DNA of 31,741 bases from Candidatus Roizmanbacteria bacterium (GTDB taxonomy: Bacteria > Patescibacteriota > Microgenomatia > UBA1406 > GWC2-37-13). The stretch covers positions 1 to 31,741 of the forward strand of contig JACQRR010000079.1 of assembly GCA_016206365.1 (NCBI GenBank), given 5' to 3'. Both the position numbers and the translations under genes were made by a program. Each line of letters begins with the position of its first letter. Position 1 is the first letter of the stretch. The notes beneath the pieces were generated by a model. That model worked only from the letters and a program-made list of their open reading frames with translations. It ran no database searches and was not told the DNA's origin. This document shows positions 22,679 through 29,041 of this stretch, piece after piece.

Positions 22679-22870
22679 TTGACTCTATTTCTTTTTTTAG
22701 CTTTATCTGACTTACTGATCAATTTATCAGCGGGATATCTAGGCGCAGCTTTTATTGCGCCTAATTATTCAAAAAAGAAAGCTAAAGAGAAAATAGTTTT
22801 CTTGATTCTTGACATAATTTTTGCTATATTATTTTTTGCATTAGCAGTTTTTATCAAACAGAAAATATGA
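22679..22870 (+). CDS. Small two-helix membrane protein; start possibly frameshifted
   Basis: The product has 63 residues from TTG 22679. Two hydrophobic helices (LFLFLALSDLLINLSAGYLGAAF and IVFLILDIIFAILFFALAVFI) are separated by a Lys-rich loop. An ATG at 22669 opens a different frame (MKIFDSISFF) that ends at a TGA after 13 codons; removing one T from the seven-T run at about 22691-22697 would join it to the main frame and give a normal start. This may be an assembly error, a recent mutation or simply a TTG start. The stop overlaps the next ATG by 4 bp. A TTGACT -35-like hexamer lies at 22628. Function unknown. Confidence 0.6.
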   Translation: MTLFLFLALSDLLINLSAGYLGAAFIAPNYSKKKAKEKIVFLILDIIFAILFFALAVFIKQKI

Positions 22871-22974
22871 AAAACAGAACTATTGATATTTTGGATGTTA
22901 ATGCTAATGTAATTATTGCTACAGCTTTAACTTTGATTGCTGTTGCTCTTGTCTATCTTGCTTTCTTTAAATAG
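22867..22974 (+). CDS. Tiny single-pass membrane protein
   Basis: The product has 35 residues: a polar start MKNRTIDILDVNANV, then one helix (IIATALTLIAVALVYLAFF) and a final Lys. The ATG overlaps the stop of the upstream two-helix protein in an ATGA arrangement, so the two are probably translated together. The overlap and hydrophobic pattern are the reasons to call it. Function unknown. Confidence 0.55.
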   Translation: MKNRTIDILDVNANVIIATALTLIAVALVYLAFFK

Positions 22975-23010
22975 TTTTAGTTCCAAAGTGCAAGCCAATC
23001 TTTCCCTACT

Positions 23011-23094
23011 AGATGTATTAAGACGCTGTCATTCCGAACTTGTTTCGGAATCTAGATGCTGAAATAAATTCAGCATGACATGCTAAATACATCT
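23011..23094. repeat. Nested palindromic element, AGATGTATT ends
   Basis: Perfect 9-bp outer arms AGATGTATT (23011-23019) and AATACATCT (23086-23094) enclose two family A hairpins: ATTCCGAA/TTTCGGAAT and ATGCTGAA/TTCAGCAT, ending in ATGACA. Confidence 0.75.
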
Positions 23095-23154
23095 TTCGGA
23101 AAAATTGGAGGTAATTTCAGGAGGTTAACCATCTAGGCAACGGCCGTGATCAAG

Positions 23155-23838
23155 TTGGTAATTTTGATTACGCTATATCGTTATATCGATATAACGATAT
23201 TCTATTACCAACAAGGCCAACAGCCTTTTGCCACGGTTTACATATCACCGCTTCGGTGATATATGGATTGTTGTGGCATGCCGTGTGTGCGGTATTTAGG
23301 TGTAAATTAAATTTCCTGTCCATCTTTTTACTCTTCGAGCGAGTGATCATCTGATTTAATATAGAACGAGTCGAGATGTTCTCGACTTCGTCAGGTACAG
23401 TCCTGTATCTGACTTCGCTCGAACGATAAGAACGGACAGTTTTTCCGACTTAATGTCGGAATCCTGAACCCTGTTTGTAAAAGTGCGAGGAGAAGCCTTG
23501 CTGCGACGAGCATCCTGATGAAAATCAGGATCCCGTTAAAATCAGATGCTGAAACTAGTTCAGCATGACACATTCATGCAATTCGAACGTGTCGCCTCTC
23601 ATCACCGTGGTCCAATCATAGTTCTGTTGAAAACAGAACGACGTGGATCTTTCTTGTCCGTATGCCCATATGGGCGGGGACAAGAAACAATTCCGCCCTA
23701 AGGCGGAGAGCTTGTCCCCGCCTGGGACGAAACAATGTCTTGGGATTTTAACCCCAAGGAGCAACCCCGATTTAATCGGGATTAGTCTTTGAGATTAAGA
23801 TTATTACCATATTGATATCGACCGATACCTATATGGTA
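23155..23838. repeat. Array of at least twelve consecutive hairpins
   Basis: No gene lies in 22975-23903. Hairpins, with arm positions: 23155-23163/23204-23212 (GTTGGTAAT) around a perfect 26-bp palindrome 23175-23200; 23230-23234/23273-23277 with inner ATATCACCG/CGGTGATAT; 23370-23386; 23390-23413; 23443-23461; 23512-23531; 23546-23566; 23621-23639; 23651-23686 with inner GCCCATATGGGC; 23692-23707; 23739-23758; 23766-23780; 23805-23838. Several have the family A stem pattern, but the arm sequences all differ. GGCGGGGACAAG (23673-23684) can also pair with CTTGTCCCCGCC (23711-23722), which excludes two of the local stems. It could be a graveyard of repeats or one long structured RNA. Confidence 0.7.
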
Positions 23839-23903
23839 TATAAACAAACCGATAGCAATTTAACGTTGAATTTTTAATGAGTGAATACTATTCTATTTAA
23901 ACT

Positions 23904-24347
23904 ATGCTGACTAAAGATGATCTTCGCTTATTAGAAAAACTTTTCGATATAAAATTAAAAAGTTTAAAAACAGATGTTGCTGCGATAGAAACTCGAGTCG
24001 CTGATCTTGAGACAGGAAAAATCACTAAACTTGACTTTTATGAAGTGAAAAATGCTCTTTATAAAATTGAAAAAAGAATGGCTGCATATGAAACAAGATT
24101 AGCTAAAATAGAAATTTCAATGGTTACCAAAGATGATTTGAAAAAAAGCTTACTCGCAATTGAACGCCGTTTAGTGAAATTAATAAATAGACTTACTGAT
24201 GTTGTTGATAACAAATTCATGAATATCGAAGAAAGACTAGATGACGTTGAACGACGCCTTAGTCTTCCAACTTCTTTCTTCTTAATCCCTAATTATCAAA
24301 GTGCTTTTGGCTCGATTAGCCAAGTCAAACACCGATCCATTAATTAA
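23904..24347 (+). CDS. Coiled-coil protein of unknown function
   Basis: The product has 147 residues. Two KDDL-type starts (MLTKDDLRLLEKLFDIKL and, at about residue 73, MVTKDDLKKSLLAIERRL) and heptads such as IETRVADLE, IEKRMAAYETRLAKIE and NIEERLDDVERRL make a long coiled coil, probably a dimer or trimer. This type of small protein is common in CPR and in phages. The last 25 residues (PTSFFLIPNYQSAFGSISQ...) are unlike the rest and may be read-through into spacer DNA. A TTTAAA hexamer lies 2-7 nt before the ATG. Confidence 0.65.
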   Translation: MLTKDDLRLLEKLFDIKLKSLKTDVAAIETRVADLETGKITKLDFYEVKNALYKIEKRMAAYETRLAKIEISMVTKDDLKKSLLAIERRLVKLINRLTDVVDNKFMNIEERLDDVERRLSLPTSFFLIPNYQSAFGSISQVKHRSIN

Positions 24348-24349
24348 AC

Positions 24350-24608
24350 GGAACGTTCTCTGAAATTAAAAGATTTTCAATATAATATTTCTTAATACAC
24401 TTAGATGAGATTAGAGTAAGAGGTAGGTAAGAGTTTGATTTATAGTTCGTGCTGGTATGATTTCGTCCCCACGTATTCATATGCCCTATAGTATACCATA
24501 TTTTTTATTAAAATCAAGTATAGTCATTAATACTACAATATGTCCACTTTTATCCACACTTTCTCCACTTAATCTTGTTTTGAGATACTATATCTGCATT
24601 CTGAAGAA
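24350..24608. other. AT-rich spacer with one TTATCCACA box
   Basis: No gene. A single perfect DnaA-box-like TTATCCACA (24550-24558) lies among three CCAC blocks at 24544, 24554 and 24565, spaced 10-11 bp apart. No other DnaA boxes, dnaA or dnaN are nearby, so this is not called an origin. Confidence 0.4.
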
Positions 24609-24733
24609 TTCGGAAGAGATAGGCTTAATCGGCTATCATCAGAAACCAGATAAATCAGATTTATCAGATATATCCGAATTTTTCTGGTATCCGATTAAGC
24701 TGATGGTAGCTGATCTTTTCTGGTTTATCCGAA
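24609..24733. repeat. Nested inverted repeat, possible convergent terminator
   Basis: Arms TTCGGA/TCCGAA (24609-24614, 24728-24733), then CTTAATCGG/CCGATTAAG (24624-24632, 24691-24699), ACCAGA/TCTGGT and GATAAAT/ATTTATC (24649-24665). It lies between the coiled-coil gene and the DUF11-like gene, which converge here. Confidence 0.7.
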
Positions 24734-24740
24734 ATTAAGT

Positions 24741-25403
24741 TTAAGATCGAGAAAGTCTTTTAAACAACATCCCAGTACTTAAAGCAAGTAGCTCGCCAGA
24801 AAGTAACAACGCTCCCATTTCCGGTCCTGCGGAAGGTACAGCGGTAACTCCCAGTACTTCTTTTTCGACGCAGAATTGAGCCGTGTCTTCGTCAGATACG
24901 CCGCCGTCAAAGGCTTGAGCTTTATTCACAACACAAACTATGCCTTGGTCGGCCGGCAGTTCGTCTTGTTCGACTACTTTCACTTTAATAAAGAAAAGCT
25001 TTTCTTCGTCTACTTCAAAGTCGCCTGCATCGTCAATAGTTAAGGTTCTGGTAGCTTTATCAAATTCTCCTGTTCCTTCTTTAAAGTCGACAAAATCGGG
25101 AAGAAAGTCTTTTACGATAACATTTTTAATTTTCAGATCCGAAGTGTTTTTAACTTTGATTTTGAAAAATATTTCCTGTTCAGGAGCAAATCTTGGATCC
25201 GAGGGAGATAGGTTATCGACATAATCTTGATCGACAAATCCACCTTTTGTTAGTACAGGTTTACCCACCATCTTATCGACCATGATCGAAACGCTTGGTT
25301 CCTCACCGCCGTAAGGGCCGTATTGACCATATTGGGCAAAAACAGCCGTGGAAAGAAGTAAATAACTTGTAGTAATCAAAATAAAAGCGACCAATCTTTT
25401 CAT
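24741..25403 (-). CDS. Secreted DUF11-like protein with C-terminal sorting-type helix
   Basis: The product has 220 residues from ATG 25403, which has a GGAG ribosome-binding site and a perfect promoter. A signal peptide (MKRLVAFILITTSYLLLSTAVFA) is cleaved near residue 24. A single DUF11-like Ig-fold domain follows (about 40-170), with FKIKVKNTSDLKIKNVIVKDFLPDFVDF and the TRTLTIDDAGDF strand. The C-terminus reads PSAGPEMG plus a hydrophobic helix and FKRLSRS, a variant of the LPxTGP-type anchor seen in CPR surface proteins. A longer in-frame ATG at 25442 lies inside the promoter and is rejected. Probably a cell-surface component of unknown partner. Confidence 0.85.
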   Translation of the reverse strand: MKRLVAFILITTSYLLLSTAVFAQYGQYGPYGGEEPSVSIMVDKMVGKPVLTKGGFVDQDYVDNLSPSDPRFAPEQEIFFKIKVKNTSDLKIKNVIVKDFLPDFVDFKEGTGEFDKATRTLTIDDAGDFEVDEEKLFFIKVKVVEQDELPADQGIVCVVNKAQAFDGGVSDEDTAQFCVEKEVLGVTAVPSAGPEMGALLLSGELLALSTGMLFKRLSRS

Positions 25404-25413
25404 ATAGCTCCGT

Positions 25414-25442
25414 ATTATACTACAGGTTACAATGATTGTCAA
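25414..25442 (-). promoter_or_regulatory. Consensus sigma-70-type promoter
   Basis: TTGACA (25437-25442), a 17-bp spacer and TATAAT (25414-25419), all perfect. The ATG follows 10 nt after the -10, leaving room for a GGAG but almost no leader. It is the best promoter in the window. Confidence 0.85.
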
Positions 25443-25476
25443 CTATGGGACTATTCACGTAACACGAAACAGGAAA

Positions 25477-25540
25477 CATATAACATTCAACAGCATTTTT
25501 TGAATTTTGATGTTACATGTTATATGCTAAATGTTATATG
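25477..25540. repeat. Inverted repeat containing the trmH-like start codon
   Basis: CATATAACATT (25477-25487) and AATGTTATATG (25530-25540) are perfect 11-bp arms. The right arm ends in the probable ATG of the methyltransferase, so the start could be masked in a hairpin. Confidence 0.65.
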
Positions 25541-26257
25541 CAGAGGCTTAATGCAAAGCAACTTAGAGAATTAGAAGTAAAACGAGCAATGGGGAAGATA
25601 CGAAATGTTAAACGGAATCCCATCTACTTTATCTTAGAAAACGTCTATGATACTTACAATGTAGGCGGTTTGTTCCGTTTGGCCGATGCTGTTGCCGCTG
25701 AAAAAATATACCTGTGTGGAGATACGGAAATTCCCCCAAACTCTAGAATTAAAAAAGCATCTATCGGGACGTATAAAATCGTCGACTGGCAATATAAAAA
25801 GTCAGCGAAGGAAGCAATCAACGATATATTGAAGTCAACTCAGCATCCGATTCGTCATTCTGGGGAGGAACGAAGTGACGACTCCAGAATTGTAGTTATA
25901 AACAACGATCCCGCCAAAGGCGGGATGACAATGCAGATTCCGAAATCCATTCGGCAAGCTCAGGATCCTGAGTATATCGAAGGACAAGTTCGGAATGACA
26001 ATGAAATAATAAAACAATTTAACAATGAAACAATGATAGTTGCCGTCGAACAGCATCCCAAGTCAACTGATTACCGAAAAACCGACTACCGATTACCGTT
26101 GGCTCTTATTTTCGGCAACGAAAGTTATGGAGTTACCCCAGAGACGCTGAAGTTAGTTGATCAAATAGTAGAAATTCCGATGTGGGGGATAAACAAATCT
26201 CTAAATGTGATTGTGTCAGCTGCCATAGTAAGTTATTGGGTGATGAATAAGTTATAA
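25538..26257 (+). CDS. TrmH/SpoU family RNA 2'-O-methyltransferase with large in-frame insertion
   Basis: The product has 239 residues from ATG 25538 (246 from ATG 25517). SPOUT enzymes methylate ribose in tRNA or rRNA. Motif 1 IYFILENVYDTYNVGGLFRLADA, motif 2 PLALIFGNESYGVTPETL and motif 3 IPMWGINKSLNVIVSAAIVSYW are all intact. Between the first half and VAVEQHP there is an extra stretch of about 60 residues (about 106-167: RHSGEERSDDSRI ... NNETMI) encoded by three adjacent repeats, 25854-26036. Relatives go directly from this point to VALE/VAVEQ. The insertion falls in the loop before the knot region and so may be tolerated. A tRNA-Thr gene follows at 116 bp. Confidence 0.9.
   Translation: MQRLNAKQLRELEVKRAMGKIRNVKRNPIYFILENVYDTYNVGGLFRLADAVAAEKIYLCGDTEIPPNSRIKKASIGTYKIVDWQYKKSAKEAINDILKSTQHPIRHSGEERSDDSRIVVINNDPAKGGMTMQIPKSIRQAQDPEYIEGQVRNDNEIIKQFNNETMIVAVEQHPKSTDYRKTDYRLPLALIFGNESYGVTPETLKLVDQIVEIPMWGINKSLNVIVSAAIVSYWVMNKL
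25854..26036 (+). repeat. Triple repeat insertion inside trmH-like gene
   Basis: GTCATTCTGGGGAGGAACG ... CCCGCCAAAGGCGGGATGACA (family A) is joined to GAAATCCATTCGGCAAGCTC ... TATCGAAGGACAAGTTCGG ... AATGACA (A with B) and to a CAATGAAACAATG repeat also found near 21196. All are read in one frame. Confidence 0.85.
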
Positions 26258-26261
26258 TAAA

Positions 26262-26363
26262 CAATTGTCATGCTGAACGAGTTTCAGCATCTGTTTGTCA
26301 TTCCCGCGGAGGCGGGAATCCAGAAAAAAACTGGATACCCGATCAGGTCGGGGATGACAATTG
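26262..26363. repeat. Nested palindromic element, CAATTGTCAT ends
   Basis: Perfect 10-bp arms CAATTGTCAT (26262-26271) and ATGACAATTG (26354-26363) enclose family A hairpins ATGCTGAA/TTTCAGCAT and ATTCCCGC/GCGGGAAT and an inverted copy. It sits 10 bp upstream of tRNA-Thr. Confidence 0.75.
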
Positions 26364-26373
26364 AATTATTTTT

Positions 26374-26445
26374 GCCGTGATGGCTCAGTGGTAGAGCAAG
26401 TACTTGGTAAGTACTAGGTCGGGAGTTCGATTCTCCCTCACGGCT
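26374..26445 (+). tRNA. tRNA-Thr (GGT)
   Basis: 72 nt. The acceptor GCCGTGA pairs with TCACGGC, D stem GCTC/GAGC, anticodon stem AGTAC/GTACT with loop TTGGTAA (anticodon GGT), T stem GGGAG/CTCCC with TTCGATT loop, discriminator T. CCA is not encoded. It converges with hflX, whose stop lies 7 nt downstream, so the tRNA region may also form the 3-prime end of the hflX transcript on the other strand. Confidence 0.95.
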
Positions 26446-26451
26446 CAATAT

Positions 26452-27606
26452 TCATGCCGTCAAAATGGATCGTCTGATGTCTTCTTTTAACGATTCGATT
26501 CCTTCCGAAGTCTTAACAGAAATAAACTGGGGAGAGAAGTCTGAATATTTTTCTTTTAAACTATTAAACAGTTCGCTCAAATCGCCGTTTAATTTGTCAA
26601 TTTTGTTAAATACAAAAATTTGTTTCTTTTTTGAAATTCCAAGTTCGTAAGTGATTTTTTCCACTGTTCTTATTTTTTCATCCATTTTTTCATCTGAAAT
26701 ATCAATCAGGTGGAGTATAATATCAGCATAAATAGACTCCATTAAAGTTGATTTGAATGAGTCGATGAGAGTGGGGGGTAGGTTTTGAATAAATCCAATC
26801 GTGTCGGAAATTACTATATTATCTACACCCTCAGCGTGCGTATTAGTTGATTTTCGCACCCTGAGGGTGTTTAGTTTTAAAGAACCAACTGAACTGTCAA
26901 GCGTAACAAACAGAGCGTCTTTTACCGCGTTTTTCTTGCCGGTTAGGAGATTAAAAAGAAAAGTCTTGCCGGCATTAGTGTAGCCTATAATTGAGATAGT
27001 TTTAATCCCATTTTCTTTTCTTCTTGACAGTTGGCGTTGGCGATGAGTCGTAAGCTTTTCCAACTCTTCTTTTTTCTTTTTAATCTGCTTTTTGAAATGG
27101 CGCCTCATACGTTCTACGTTAGTTTCTCCGATTCCTCTCGTTCCTATGCCGCCTGCCTGTCGAGAAAGAAGAGTTCCGCCTAAGCCATAGATCCTAAATT
27201 TCATATGGAACATACGCGCAATCTCGATCTGAAGTTTTGCTTCGGCTGACCTGGCATTTTTGTCAAAGATGTTTAAGATTAAGTCGACTCGATCCCACAC
27301 CTGAATATTTGGGTTTACACTCCAAAGAGAACGAGTTAAATTAAAAAGTTGAGTGGGTTGGACAATCGAATTAATGATGATCTGACCAATACGTTCTTTC
27401 TTGATAATTTTAGCCAGTTCATTAACTTTTCCCGAGCCGATGAAGGTTGCTTTATCTGGCGCTGTTCGATGTTGGATTATCTTAACAACGTCGGTACCGC
27501 CGTAGGTTTTGACCAAAAGGTGAAGTTCTGCCAGATCTTTTAAGGCGTCAGAAAGATGACGATGGGGAGGAATAACGTCAATCAAAACAACTCTCAGTTC
27601 ATGCAT
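26452..27606 (-). CDS. hflX: GTPase HflX with in-frame palindrome
   Basis: The product has 384 residues, a ribosome-associated GTPase that splits stalled ribosomes. The N-terminal HflX domain (1-195) includes the glycine-rich GGIGTRGIGETNVERMRR. The G domain has G1 GYTNAGKT (208-215; the usual GKS is GKT here), G3 DTIGF (268-272) and G4 NKID (334-337). Residues about 246-261 (TLRVRKSTNTHAEGVD) are extra compared with normal HflX and are encoded by a hairpin with 16-bp arms (26825-26870), placed just before the DTIGF switch. The remaining fold looks complete. The gene is divergent from the histidine kinase gene. Confidence 0.95.
   Translation of the reverse strand: MHELRVVLIDVIPPHRHLSDALKDLAELHLLVKTYGGTDVVKIIQHRTAPDKATFIGSGKVNELAKIIKKERIGQIIINSIVQPTQLFNLTRSLWSVNPNIQVWDRVDLILNIFDKNARSAEAKLQIEIARMFHMKFRIYGLGGTLLSRQAGGIGTRGIGETNVERMRRHFKKQIKKKKEELEKLTTHRQRQLSRRKENGIKTISIIGYTNAGKTFLFNLLTGKKNAVKDALFVTLDSSVGSLKLNTLRVRKSTNTHAEGVDNIVISDTIGFIQNLPPTLIDSFKSTLMESIYADIILHLIDISDEKMDEKIRTVEKITYELGISKKKQIFVFNKIDKLNGDLSELFNSLKEKYSDFSPQFISVKTSEGIESLKEDIRRSILTA
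26825..26870 (-). repeat. Palindrome inside hflX
   Basis: Arms ACACCCTCAGCGTGCG and CGCACCCTGAGGGTGT pair at 15 of 16 positions around a 14-bp loop. Translated in frame just before the G3 motif. Confidence 0.85.
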
Positions 27607-27682
27607 CGATAAAATTGTACAATTTTAACTAATTGATTTATGCGGTTTATTATATAATGTAGATTATATAATAAGATCCTTT

Positions 27683-28894
27683 ATGGCTTACAGCCGACAA
27701 GTTCAAGGCAAAAGATACGCCAAGCTCTATGGCTATTCTTTAAGGTATTTGCCTTATAAAATCTTCGAGAAATTTGGCATAAAAAATCTGAACAAAAACA
27801 AGTTCATACATTTTATCACCTCCTTAGGTTTTTCGTTGGTAACCGGAACAATAGGTTTTTTAATCATTTTTCTTTTGACTCCCTCCTTCGCGGATATAAC
27901 GATTCATTACTTATTATTTACCTTGATTGCGGCTTTAAATAGCTGGTTAGCTGGTCTGTTTTTTGCCATTTCTACAATTATCATAGCAATGCTTGGCGGT
28001 CTATATTTTTTTGGCTTTCAGCCTCAAATTGTATATTTTTTCCAAACATTTGTTTTTATACTGGTTTGTTTGTTTACTTCGGTCTTAATTCAAAAAGCCA
28101 AGAGAACAGATGAATTTAAAAAATATAAAATGAGGGAAGAGGAATACGCCCAATCTTATGCGCGACTTTATGAAAAACTGAGCAAAGCCGAACAAGAGAT
28201 CAAATCCAGAGACGAGTTTCTTTCTCTAGCATCGCATGAGTTAAAGACGCCTCTTACATCGATGTTTATACAGCTTCAGAGAATGCTCAACAGCATAAGA
28301 AATGTTTCTCTGGCAAAATTTTCAATACCACAGCTTATGAAAGTCCTTGAAAATGCCGAGGGGCAGGTCAAAAAATTATCGAAGATGATCAATGATCTAT
28401 TAAACGTCTCGCTCATCACAACCGGGCGGCTCGATTTAGATTTGGAGAAGGTAAATCTCAATAATGTCGTTAAAGGCGTGATAAAAGATTTTTCTGATAT
28501 GCTAAAACAGGAAAGATATAAAGTAAGTTTTGTAGCAAAATCGGCTGTTATCGGACGATGGGATAAGGTACGCATCGAGGAGGTCGTGACAAATCTTTTG
28601 TCAAACGCAATAAAGTACGGCGAGGGAAAACCGATTGAAATAAGCGTTACTAACAATCGGTCTTTGGCAAGGCTGTCGATCAGCGATAGAGGAATAGGCA
28701 TCCCGTATGAAAAACAAAAAATGCTGTTTGAAAAATTTAGGCGGGCTGTCACTTCAGCCGACGGCAAAAAAGGCCTGGGCGTGGGCCTGTATATTGTCAA
28801 TCAAATTGTAAAAGCCCATTCGGGAAGAATAAAGCTTGTGAGCAGGCCGCATAACGGTTCAACTTTTATTGTCGAGCTGCCTTTGAGTAAGTAA
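27683..28894 (+). CDS. Membrane sensor histidine kinase, orphan
   Basis: The product has 403 residues. Residues about 40-137 hold three or four membrane helices with no large outer loop, so it probably senses a signal in or near the membrane. A coiled linker (145-178) leads to the HisKA domain with H-box SLASHELKTP (phosphorylated His185). The ATPase domain has N-box VVTNLLSNAIKYGEG (Asn308), G1 DRGIGIP, F-box LFEKFRR and G2 GLGVGLYIV. All catalytic motifs are intact. No response regulator is adjacent. Two TATAAT hexamers lie upstream; the nearer ends 10 nt before the ATG. Confidence 0.93.
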   Translation: MAYSRQVQGKRYAKLYGYSLRYLPYKIFEKFGIKNLNKNKFIHFITSLGFSLVTGTIGFLIIFLLTPSFADITIHYLLFTLIAALNSWLAGLFFAISTIIIAMLGGLYFFGFQPQIVYFFQTFVFILVCLFTSVLIQKAKRTDEFKKYKMREEEYAQSYARLYEKLSKAEQEIKSRDEFLSLASHELKTPLTSMFIQLQRMLNSIRNVSLAKFSIPQLMKVLENAEGQVKKLSKMINDLLNVSLITTGRLDLDLEKVNLNNVVKGVIKDFSDMLKQERYKVSFVAKSAVIGRWDKVRIEEVVTNLLSNAIKYGEGKPIEISVTNNRSLARLSISDRGIGIPYEKQKMLFEKFRRAVTSADGKKGLGVGLYIVNQIVKAHSGRIKLVSRPHNGSTFIVELPLSK

Positions 28895-28937
28895 GACATA
28901 CTCCTTTTCGTAAGATTTCGCTGTTCTTGATACTCAA

Positions 28938-28996
28938 CTGTCATTCCTGCGTAAGCCAGGTTACAGTACTGTGCCTGGCGTAAGCAGGAATCTATA
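28938..28996. repeat. Family A repeat with long arms
   Basis: GTCATTCCTGCGTAAGCCAGG and CCTGGCGTAAGCAGGAATCT form a hairpin of about 18-bp arms with two mismatches, around TTACAGTACTGTG, itself a small palindrome. It lies between the kinase gene and the alginate lyase gene. Confidence 0.75.
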
Positions 28997-29025
28997 TAGA
29001 TTCCACATCAGACTTCAATCTTTGC

Positions 29026-29031
29026 TATAAT
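29026..29031 (+). promoter_or_regulatory. Extended -10 promoter of the alginate-lyase-like gene
   Basis: TGC TATAAT ends 10 nt before the ATG at 29042; no Shine-Dalgarno sequence is seen. Confidence 0.55.
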
Positions 29032-29041
29032 TTAATTTCAA

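Noticed and set aside
23155..23838. CRISPR array
   Set aside because: Hairpins are regularly placed, but there is no constant repeat, no uniform spacer length and no cas gene.
24350..24608. Replication origin
   Set aside because: Only one perfect DnaA box, no dnaA/dnaN/gyrase genes and no clear unwinding element cluster.
24457..24738. A 93-codon open frame before the DUF11-like gene
   Set aside because: Its end is made of a nested inverted repeat; composition is not protein-like and it lies in an AT-rich spacer.
25404..25442. Longer N-terminus of the DUF11-like protein
   Set aside because: The extra 13 codons lie exactly on a perfect TTGACA-N17-TATAAT promoter, and the signal peptide begins at the internal Met.
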